This document shows, piece after piece, positions 1 to 4,914 of a stretch of DNA of 5,325 bases. The DNA is from Pseudomonadota bacterium (GTDB lineage Bacteria > Pseudomonadota > Gammaproteobacteria > Steroidobacterales > Steroidobacteraceae): the NCBI GenBank assembly GCA_021850555.1, contig JAJZLX010000162.1:1-5325 (forward strand), written 5' to 3'. Each line of letters starts with the position of its first letter. The stretch's first letter is position 1. The notes under the pieces are model-generated. The model was not told the origin of the DNA, did not search any database, and saw only the letters and a program-made list of their open reading frames with translations. The position numbers and the translations under genes were made by a program.

Positions 1-99
1 CGCCCGATTGAACTCCCGCGCCCGATGCAGCCCCTTGGCACGAAACTCATCCACGACCCGACGGTCCTGCTTGCTCAAGCTCAGTTCGGTCTGGTGCAT
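1..99 (-). CDS. IS630-family transposase, N-terminal fragment (cut by window edge)
   Basis: The minus strand reads from an ATG at 99 to the window edge with no stop, giving 33 residues that begin MHQTELSLSKQDRR and include RAKGLHRAREFNRA. This resembles the start of the helix-turn-helix N-terminal region of IS630-type transposases, which bind the element ends before the DDE domain cuts at TA targets. A GAGGTG ribosome-binding site lies at about 106-111, just upstream of the ATG, which supports this start. The catalytic domain is outside the window, so intactness cannot be judged. The family call rests on recognising the N-terminal pattern only. The element end should lie somewhere in 100-165 but I could not place its terminal repeat. 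Confidence 0.6.
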   Translation of the reverse strand, partial: MHQTELSLSKQDRRVVDEFRAKGLHRAREFNRA

Positions 100-165
100 G
101 CCTGGTCACCTCGAACAGCTCAGGTATGCACATTTTACATGTGTCGCTATTTACGTGTCACGATA
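100..165. other. Probable leader and end region of the IS630-type element
   Basis: This short stretch lies between the IS630-type start codon and the CTAG that borders the IS1182 element. It is noticeably more AT-rich than its surroundings and holds a small inverted repeat, CACAT-TTTAC-ATGTG, at about 130-144. By position it should contain the leader and terminal repeat of the IS630-type element, but no second end is available for comparison, so the exact boundary is not set. Confidence 0.35.
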
Positions 166-183
166 CTAGCAGCCTGTCGGACT
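166..183. repeat. Left terminal inverted repeat of the IS1182 element with CTAG flank
   Basis: CTAG at 166-169 is followed by CAGCCTGTCGGACT at 170-183. The same 18 bases occur inverted at 1688-1705. Because CTAG is its own reverse complement, whether it belongs to the repeat or is a duplicated target cannot be decided from this copy alone. Confidence 0.85.
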
Positions 184-1701
184 GGGGATTTTGAGCGAGG
201 GGATATTCCGAGGCGAAGGTGAGTGTTTCATGCGGATTTATAGACAGAGTCTAGAAAGTCGGTGCCGTTCAGCCCGCTCACGCGGGTTGCAGGGCAAACA
301 TCCGCTTCAGATTCCAGCTCATCGTCACCAAGCTCCACTCGCCTCGAGCATTCTCGAATCCTCGCAAGCGGAACTGCCGAAATCCCATCACCGATTTGAT
401 GATTCCGAAGGCAGGCTCGGGCGTCTGCTTGCGCAACGCGTAGAGCTTGCGGCCGGCCGGGGTCTTCAGACGCCACCTCATCTTCTCCATCGCCGTTGCC
501 GAGTCCGCTGGCGGCTTGGGCGCTGCCGCGAAGCGCTGTCGCTAGGTCTTATGATGACGCTCGCGCTTGAGTGCGATCAGCGGCTCAAGCCCCGCCGCCG
601 CACAGCCCTCGACGTTCTTCTCGCTCGCGTAACCGCTATCGGCGAGGATGCGCCGCGTGCGCCCGAGCTCCTTCGGCAGCGCCTTGAGCTTCTCGAGCAT
701 CGGGACGAGCTGCTCCTTGTCGTTCGCCGCCTGCGTGACCTCAGGGGCCACCACCAACATGCTCCCCGCGGCCACCACCGCTTGAGCGTTGTAGCACTGA
801 TCGAACCCGCCGCTGGCCACCGGCATGATGCGCGACTCCTCGTCCGTGAGATTGATCTGCTCCTTCGCATCCACCCCGCCGCTTGCGGGCGCAGGCGGTC
901 GGCCACCGGGCTTCTTACCCGTGCGCCGCTCCTTCTCCTCGCGCGCCGCCAGCTTCGCCTGATAGTCGGCTTGTTCCTCCTCGGTCACGCGCGCTTTGAT
1001 CTTCGCCTTCGCCTCGGCGATCGCCGCCAAACGCACCCCGCGCCGCTCGAGTTCCTCGGGGATCGACATGCCATCGGGAACGTCAGCGGCGTCGGCTCGC
1101 TCGGCCAGCTGCAGCAACTGCTGCACTTCCTGCTTCAACCGCTGCTCGAGCTTCTCGGCATGTCCATAGGACAGAGCGCTGTGCCGGCTGGCGTTTGCGT
1201 GCACCTTCGTGCCATCCAAGGCCACCGTGCCCATCTTCAGCATCCCCATCGCCCGGGCCACCTTCAGCACCTCCACAAAGAGCGGCTCGATGTGCTTCAA
1301 GAACCGCTTGCGGAAATGCGCGATCGTGTCGTGGTCCGGATGCTCGTTCCCGGCGATGAAGCGAAAGGCCACCGAGTCGTAGGGCGCACGTTCCAGCGCG
1401 CGGCTCGAGAACACCCGCGTCGCATACCCGTAGACCAGCAGCCCAAGGAGCATCGCCGGGTGGTAAGAGGCAGAGCCCGAGCCACGGTAGGACTGCTCAA
1501 GCTCGGTGAGCTCCAGTCCCTCGACCACTTCCACCACAAAGCGCGCCAAGTGTCGCTGCGGCAACCACTCCTCCACCTAGGGCGGCAGCAGGAAGCCAGT
1601 GCGGTTGGTCGGGCGAAAATTGCTCATACTCACCCTGTTCTGGTACCGAGGAGACCTGCCGTGATTATCGCTTATTCCCCGTCGTTAAGTCCGACAGGCT
1701 G
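170..1701 (-). mobile_element. Complete IS1182-family insertion sequence with inactivated transposase
   Basis: The element is 1532 bp. Its ends are 14-bp perfect inverted repeats, CAGCCTGTCGGACT at 170-183 and the reverse complement at 1688-1701. Each is flanked by CTAG (166-169 and 1702-1705), which reads either as a 4-bp target duplication or, because CTAG is palindromic, as an 18-bp repeat. One transposase gene fills it on the minus strand, with about 60 bp upstream and 95 bp downstream. It sits between an IS630-type element and the 3' end of an alcohol dehydrogenase gene, reading the same way as both. The family call comes from the transposase. The intact ends could still be mobilised in trans by a related transposase. 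Confidence 0.85.
278..1627 (-). pseudogene. IS1182-family transposase, broken by two in-frame amber codons
   Basis: One minus-strand frame runs from an ATG at 1627 (MSNFRPTNRTGFLLPP) to a TGA at 278-280, 450 codons including the stop, the usual size for IS1182 transposases. It is interrupted by TAG at codon 17 (1577-1579) and at codon 362 (542-544), with no frame change at either. Features in order: the N-terminal domain (HLARFVVEVVEGL, about 26-38), the first Asp in VALDGTK (D138), a charged insert at about 155-245, the second Asp in LADSGY (D330), and the Glu in RKQTPEPAFGIIK (E404) near the end. The second TAG separates E404 from both Asp residues, so no single conventional product has a full DDE site. 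Likely ancestral codons are TCG (Ser) and TGG (Trp), each one base away; this is inferred from family patterns. A GTG at 1576, right after the first TAG, could restart a 344-residue fragment. Confidence 0.85.
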
Positions 1702-1705
1702 CTAG
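1688..1705. repeat. Right terminal inverted repeat of the IS1182 element with CTAG flank
   Basis: AGTCCGACAGGCTG at 1688-1701 is the exact reverse complement of 170-183 and is followed by CTAG at 1702-1705. It is the end upstream of the transposase gene. The two ends also share a looser GGGGA...AGCGA pattern further inside, offset by about 7 bases. Confidence 0.85.
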
Positions 1706-1731
1706 AGAGGTCTCCGCGCACCGCCGCCGCT

Positions 1732-2847
1732 TCAGAACACCAGAACTGGTTTGATCGCCTCACCCTTCGCCGAGGCGTGAGCCGCCTCATTGATCTGGTC
1801 GAAACGGAACTTGGTGACTAAGCGGTCGAAGGGGAACCTTCCGGCGTGGTACCAGTCGATCATCCGCGGGATGAATTGCTTTGGGTCGGCGTCTCCCTCG
1901 GTAATGCACTTCACGCCGACGCCCCGGACCAGCATGCTCATCATATTTGCCGGCAGCATGGCGTCCGGCGGCGGCACGGCAATTAGACCCAGCATGCCGT
2001 TGGGAAGCATCGTCTCAACCGCCACACCGATTACCGCTGGAATACCGGTGGTGTCGAGAGCATAGTTAACGCCACCGCCGCTCAATTCGCGGATCCTCGC
2101 CAGCACATCAACGGCTTCCTGCGGATTTATCACATGTGTCGCACCCAGCTGCTTGGCTACCGTCGCCCGCACTGCATTCGGTTCGACGACGATCACCATG
2201 CCGCCGTCGACGGCACGGGCACCGAGCAGGGCACTCAAGCCGACAGCACCTCCGCCGAAGATCGCCAGCGACTCGCCGGCCTTGAGACGCAAGGAATTGA
2301 CCACGGCGCCGGCGCCGGTCTGGATGCCGCAGCCCAATGGGCCGAGCAGCTCAAGCGGCAGACTGGCGTTTACTTTTACCGCGTTGCGCTCGTGCGCGAT
2401 GGCGTAGGTGCCGAACGAGGACTGGCCAAAGAAGTTTCCATATACCTTTTCTCCGGACTGGCTCAGCGCGCTGGTTCCATCGGCCGGCCGGACGCCGGAA
2501 AAGTTGTGCGCCAGCAGGTTGTAGCAGTAGGCTGGCCGGTCGGCGGCACAGTTGGGACAGGTGGCGCATGAATTAAAACTCAGCACCACATGATCCCCCG
2601 GTCTCAGGCTTAAGACCTGCGCCCCCACCGATTCGACCACACCCGCGCCCTCGTGACCCAGCACGATTGGCAGCGGCACCGGGAAACCGTCGCGCACGAC
2701 GAGATCAGTGTGGCACATGCCAGTGGCAATCATGCGCACGCGCACTTCGTGCTCGCGCGGCGCCCCGACATCCACGGTCTCGATCCTGAACGGCCCGCCC
2801 ACCTTGCGTACCAGCGCGGCCTGTGCGGCAATTGAATCTGTGCTCAT
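1732..2847 (-). CDS. Zinc-dependent medium-chain alcohol dehydrogenase, geraniol/aryl-alcohol type (GeoA-like)
   Basis: This 371-residue cytosolic enzyme should oxidise a primary allylic or aromatic alcohol to its aldehyde with NAD(P). Catalytic-zinc ligands are visible in GMCHTD (C45), GHEGAG (H65, E66) and LGCGIQTG (C173). A structural-zinc set has the C-x2-C-x2-C-x7-C spacing (C94, C97, C100, C108). The Rossmann loop is GGGAVG (198-203), with an acidic residue, E222, at the end of the next strand, which suggests NAD rather than NADP. Several stretches, such as RDGFPVPLPIVLGHEG and the C-terminal GEAIKPVLVF, match my memory of geraniol dehydrogenase GeoA; substrate is therefore an inference. 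The start at 2847 is preferred over an in-frame ATG at 2868 because GGAG (2854-2857) lies 6 bases upstream and the longer N-terminus adds only seven residues. The ATG overlaps the TGA of an upstream Cys-rich frame (ATGA). The IS1182 element begins 26 bp past the stop. The gene appears intact. Confidence 0.9.
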   Translation of the reverse strand: MSTDSIAAQAALVRKVGGPFRIETVDVGAPREHEVRVRMIATGMCHTDLVVRDGFPVPLPIVLGHEGAGVVESVGAQVLSLRPGDHVVLSFNSCATCPNCAADRPAYCYNLLAHNFSGVRPADGTSALSQSGEKVYGNFFGQSSFGTYAIAHERNAVKVNASLPLELLGPLGCGIQTGAGAVVNSLRLKAGESLAIFGGGAVGLSALLGARAVDGGMVIVVEPNAVRATVAKQLGATHVINPQEAVDVLARIRELSGGGVNYALDTTGIPAVIGVAVETMLPNGMLGLIAVPPPDAMLPANMMSMLVRGVGVKCITEGDADPKQFIPRMIDWYHAGRFPFDRLVTKFRFDQINEAAHASAKGEAIKPVLVF

Positions 2848-3180
2848 GGCGTACTCCAAGAAAGACAATCAGCTCGCGACTTCAGTTGGCGGCGTGCGTG
2901 ACACAATTGCAGCATTTGCGCTTTTGGAACACGTCCGTCAACGCTGACGCGGACCGTTCCCAAGACCATAATTCGACCATCGCATTTCCGGCAGCCCCCC
3001 TCCAATACGTGCTCCTCCCGTCCCCGCCCTACCCCATGGTGGGATCGACAGCGACCGCAGCAGAACGTCCAGCCTTGAGCTTCTAGCCTAATAGTATTGC
3101 ATCGTACATTCTTCCGCAACGCTTGCAGGTCTTCTCGCCAATGATCTCGTCAAGTCTCGATGACCTTGAGAGCTGACATC
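2844..3180 (-). pseudogene. Possible decayed small zinc-ribbon protein gene upstream of the dehydrogenase
   Basis: Two minus-strand frames carry paired-cysteine motifs in register. One reads RLDEIIGEKTCKRCGRMYDAILLG (the CKRC codons lie at 3127-3116) and stops at a TAG at 3083-3085. The other frame, open from 3119 to a TGA at 2844-2846, continues with LEAQGWTFCCGRC (cysteines at 3062-3048) and later GGCRKC. Joined by a one-base correction near 3086-3090, they give C-x2-C, about 18-19 residues, then C-x2-C, the layout of a zinc ribbon. An ATG at about 3179 opens MSALKVIE in a third frame, after GGGAGG. The final TGA overlaps the dehydrogenase start as ATGA, as in coupled genes. I do not recognise a named family. 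Alternatively the matches are chance within a degenerate region. Confidence 0.3.
2933..2954. promoter_or_regulatory. Interrupted inverted repeat upstream of the dehydrogenase gene
   Basis: CGTCA (2936-2940) and TGACG (2945-2949) are separated by ACGC, and the outer bases GTCC (2933-2936) and GGAC (2951-2954) also mirror each other. It lies about 90-107 bp before the dehydrogenase ATG, where an operator would fit. No clear sigma-70 or sigma-54 promoter could be assigned beside it, so a regulatory role is only a suggestion. Confidence 0.2.
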
Positions 3181-3182
3181 CT

Positions 3183-3227
3183 CCCCTCCCTCGGTTTCAC
3201 GCCGCCGCTTGCGCGAGAATGGAGGGG
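3183..3227. repeat. Subterminal hairpin of the IS605-type remnant, tnpB side
   Basis: CCCCTCC (3183-3189) pairs with GGAGGGG (3221-3227), and inside it CTCG (3190-3193) pairs with CGAG (3214-3217). Such imperfect palindromes near the ends are what the Y1 transposase of IS200/IS605 elements binds. The stem-loop lies on the 3' side of the tnpB-like remnant and overlaps its last codons. Confidence 0.5.
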
Positions 3228-3280
3228 ATTCCTACGGCGCTTGAAGCTCTGGGCGCCTCAAGATTCGCGTCGGCGGGTTC
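3197..3280 (-). pseudogene. tnpB C-terminal remnant (IS200/IS605 accessory protein)
   Basis: The minus strand reads EPADANLEAPRAS followed by SAVGIPSILAQAAA and a TGA at 3197-3199. The ANLEA...SAVGIP pattern resembles the variable tail of TnpB proteins, which are RNA-guided nucleases related to Cas12. All catalytic RuvC-like and zinc-finger parts are missing, so no function remains. The same frame stays open upstream to 3553, but there it runs antisense to other remnants and looks like chance coding. The call depends on tail similarity from memory and on the adjacent hairpin. Confidence 0.4.
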
Positions 3281-3295
3281 CTGCTGCTGGCGGTC

Positions 3296-3382
3296 TCCCC
3301 GAGCTACTTCGCCGCCTCCTGCGGCGGCGCTCCCATCGCCATCGTGCGCCAGTACATGGAGCAGCAAAACACCCCGGAATAG
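3296..3382 (+). pseudogene. tnpA C-terminal remnant (IS200/IS605 Y1 transposase)
   Basis: The plus strand reads SPSYFAASCGG, then APIAIVRQYMEQQNTPE, and stops at TAG 3380-3382. In Y1 HUH transposases this is the tail region: a (W)SPSYFAA-type strand, then a helix ending in RxYIExQ. The catalytic HUH motif and, by position, the nucleophilic Tyr region are missing or not identifiable. The residues just before (GGFLLLAV) do not fit the family, which marks the deletion join. Its orientation, away from the tnpB remnant, matches a divergent IS605 layout. Confidence 0.55.
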
Positions 3383-3428
3383 ACGGCCATGGCGTGGCAT
3401 CGAGCCGCCTCGCCGTCGCGCTATCCAT

Positions 3429-3448
3429 CTCCGGCATAAATGCCGGAG
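3429..3448. repeat. Perfect 9-bp hairpin, probable tnpA-side end of the IS605 remnant
   Basis: CTCCGGCAT (3429-3437) and ATGCCGGAG (3440-3448) are perfect inverted copies with an AA spacer, starting 46 bp after the tnpA remnant stop. That is where the end hairpin of an IS200/IS605 element is expected. It also lies 40 bp past the stop of the membrane protein gene on the minus strand, and could form a stem in that transcript, but no T-run follows on that strand, so a classic terminator is not supported. Confidence 0.5.
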
Positions 3449-3488
3449 CTTTCCGCGCCTCCTGGTAAGCCAAAAATTCCTGGGCAGA

Positions 3489-4166
3489 TCAAAACGGCCG
3501 CGCCGACTCCACCCATGGGCTAACCGCCGAAAACCAGAAATACTGCGCCACACCGAGCAAAAACGCCGAGGTTAAGATCGCCCATGCCGCCATGAAAACA
3601 CCTTTCCACGTCGTCTCCGCATTCAGTGCAAACCCTGCGCGCTCCGGCAGGGCAGCCCATTTCGCCGCAAAGTGCAGTCCAAAATACGCAGCTGCTAGCA
3701 GCCCGCCCAGCATCCAGGTATTGGACCAGACCGGGCCGCCAAACAACAGATATTGCGGCGCCTGATGATATTCATATACGCCCAGCGGCACGATCAGCGT
3801 CCACTCAATCGCCATATCCAGTGCAGCCCCCGCCAACACCGCTACCGGCACGTGCCAAACCCCCAGCGCCCGGCGGATTTGCGGATAGAATTTGGACGCC
3901 AGCAGCGGCAAGAACCCGTAGCCAAAGCACCAGTTGCAGGCAACGGCTATCGGATAGGTCACACCCTGAATATGCAGCCCGGGAAACACGATGAGCCCAC
4001 TGGCCGTGGTCGCATTCCAGAACCCCCGCGAGCACCACAGCCAGTCGAACCCCCACAGCATGAATCCACCCAGTATGGCGCCCAGATTGAACGGGTTGCG
4101 CGAGCGCACCGCCCAGCCCAGCACGACGAGAACCAAAAGGAAACTCACAGCCTGATAGGCAACCAT
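3489..4166 (-). CDS. Polytopic membrane protein, tentatively AveC-like (spirocyclase AveC family)
   Basis: The product is 225 residues, rich in Trp, Gly and Phe, and should be an inner-membrane protein with about six helices: roughly 2-20, 27-45, 70-90, 103-123, 148-168 and 187-208. Polar or acidic residues within or next to helices could form an active site: D41 before W42, D117 and E121 in DMAIEW, and the GVYEYHQAPQYLLFGG loop (129-144). This arrangement recalls proteins annotated as the AveC spirocyclase family, named after the Streptomyces avermectin enzyme, but the match is by general impression and the substrate is unknown. The start at 4166 is chosen because GAGGG lies about 5 bases upstream and the hydrophobic helix begins at once. 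An in-frame ATG at 4265 would add 33 hydrophilic residues with no membrane or signal character. No gene partner adjoins it directly; the IS605 remnant follows within 50 bp. It appears intact. Confidence 0.75.
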   Translation of the reverse strand: MVAYQAVSFLLVLVVLGWAVRSRNPFNLGAILGGFMLWGFDWLWCSRGFWNATTASGLIVFPGLHIQGVTYPIAVACNWCFGYGFLPLLASKFYPQIRRALGVWHVPVAVLAGAALDMAIEWTLIVPLGVYEYHQAPQYLLFGGPVWSNTWMLGGLLAAAYFGLHFAAKWAALPERAGFALNAETTWKGVFMAAWAILTSAFLLGVAQYFWFSAVSPWVESARPF

Positions 4167-4851
4167 CTTTACCCTCACTAGTGTTTTCGTTGGTTCAATT
4201 TCATCCAAACACCTGCCGGGACCTCTGAAGCATTGCCCGGATCCCTCGTCACCCGATTGATGCACTCGCTGCCCACAATGGGAGCGTTCGCCCTATCGGT
4301 GCTCATCCATCGAGTTTCGACCAATCCACACCGCGCTGCTAACCACTGACCAGAAGCGGCGGCAGGAGCATCCGTGTAATCGGGCTTTATCCGGTCACCC
4401 CCTTCGGATGAGGTCCCCGCACAGTCCGGACCGAGGTCGGGCAACAAGCGCGACGGCCCGTGGGTCTATCCCTCCCCGAAAGTGAGCAAGGGCTCGCTTT
4501 TTTGCTGTTTGCGTGTTCACCCTTTTTGATGGCGTTCCCGGTTCTTGTTTCCATGCGTTGTATAGCGAGAACTGGGATCGGAACAAGAGATTGCCTCTCG
4601 AAGGCTGTGGTGCGCAACACGCCTAGGAAATACGCGGTCCAACGTGCGCGCGTCGATCGGAACGACACGTTGCAGCGCACATCCAACTCTTGCGCCACGC
4701 CGCTTTTTTCTCGTTGTTTCTAGACGAATGAATTGATCACGATGTTTTAGGGCCGAAGCGACATGTCCCCGATCGCGCGTGAGCGGAAATTCCGTAGAAT
4801 CAATCAAATAACTACTCACGGCCGAACGCATTCACTCCAATAAACGGCTGC
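4167..4851. other. Region of about 680 bp with no recognisable gene
   Basis: Several short frames of 60-105 codons are open here on both strands, but they overlap one another, have no good ribosome-binding sites, and are rich in Arg, Ser, Thr and Pro in the way of chance frames. Base composition shifts toward AT after about 4480. Local structures are a possible terminator at 4482-4503 and an 11-bp palindrome, CGGAAATTCCG, at 4784-4794. The stretch AAGCGACATGTCCCC at about 4756-4770 looks like the end of some insertion sequence, but no partner repeat was found. The region may be old mobile-element debris. Confidence 0.4.
4482..4503 (+). terminator. Possible intrinsic terminator without an obvious upstream gene
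   Basis: GTGAGC (4482-4487) pairs with GCTCGC (4492-4497) through a four-base AAGG loop, with one G-T pair, and is followed directly by six T residues (4498-4503). The form suits a Rho-independent terminator for plus-strand transcription. No supported plus-strand gene lies upstream, so it may be a leftover of a lost gene or a chance structure. Confidence 0.3.
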
Positions 4852-4880
4852 TTGACAACGTAGGGATTTGGTCCTACGCT
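4852..4880 (+). promoter_or_regulatory. Sigma-70-type promoter of the methyltransferase gene with an embedded palindrome
   Basis: A consensus -35 box, TTGACA (4852-4857), is followed after 17 bases by TACGCT (4875-4880) as a weaker -10 box (T, A and final T match). Transcription would begin near 4887 and give a leader of about 28 bases before the ATG at 4915. The spacer holds an inverted repeat, CGTAGG (4859-4864) and CCTACG (4873-4878), centred between the boxes and running into the -10 box. A dimeric repressor bound there would block the polymerase, so the gene is probably under tight control, perhaps by the methyltransferase itself or a linked regulator. The repressor is not visible in the window. 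Confidence 0.6.
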
Positions 4881-4914
4881 GCCGTGCCATCAGGAGTGCA
4901 CGGGTCAGGCAGCG

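Larger units (their letters stand above)
3172..3450. mobile_element. Collapsed IS605-type (IS200/IS605 family) element: two gene 3' ends and hairpins only
   Basis: Four pieces lie in the order expected for a divergent IS605 element with its centre deleted. They are a hairpin (3183-3227), a tnpB-like C-terminus on the minus strand (3280-3197), a tnpA-like C-terminus on the plus strand (3296-3382), and a second hairpin (3429-3448). The left end, GACATCCTCCCC up to GGGGATTCCTAC, is a pattern I recognise from ends of tnpB-bearing elements. The join between the two gene remnants falls at about 3281-3295. Exact outer ends are not set, because IS200/IS605 elements have neither terminal repeats nor target duplications. 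Around 280 bp remain of an element that would normally be about 1.7-2 kb. Confidence 0.5.

Noticed and set aside
542..1576. A 344-residue transposase starting at GTG 1576 taken as the complete protein
   Set aside because: The GTG follows directly after an in-frame TAG, and recognisable transposase sequence continues upstream to 1627 and downstream past 542, so this is a fragment of a longer broken gene.
191..1705. A 504-codon open frame on the plus strand spanning nearly the whole IS1182 element
   Set aside because: It is antisense to a clearly recognisable transposase, is dominated by Arg, Leu and His as expected for the mirror of GC-rich coding DNA, and runs right through the inverted repeat.
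3160..3575. Overlapping open frames of 102 and 118 codons on the plus strand as new small genes
   Set aside because: They cross the IS605 remnants out of frame, are rich in Arg, Pro and Ser, and have no convincing ribosome-binding site or known motif.
4178..4447. An 89-codon minus-strand frame just upstream of the membrane protein gene as an operon partner
   Set aside because: No domain or composition typical of a real protein, no ribosome-binding site, and it overlaps other equally long open frames.
4380..4470. GTGCG-containing stretch on the minus strand as a possible group II intron start
   Set aside because: No domain V hairpin or reverse-transcriptase coding sequence could be found nearby.
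4756..4770. AAGCGACATGTCCCC as an insertion-sequence end
   Set aside because: It resembles ends of some elements, but no matching inverted copy or transposase is in the window.
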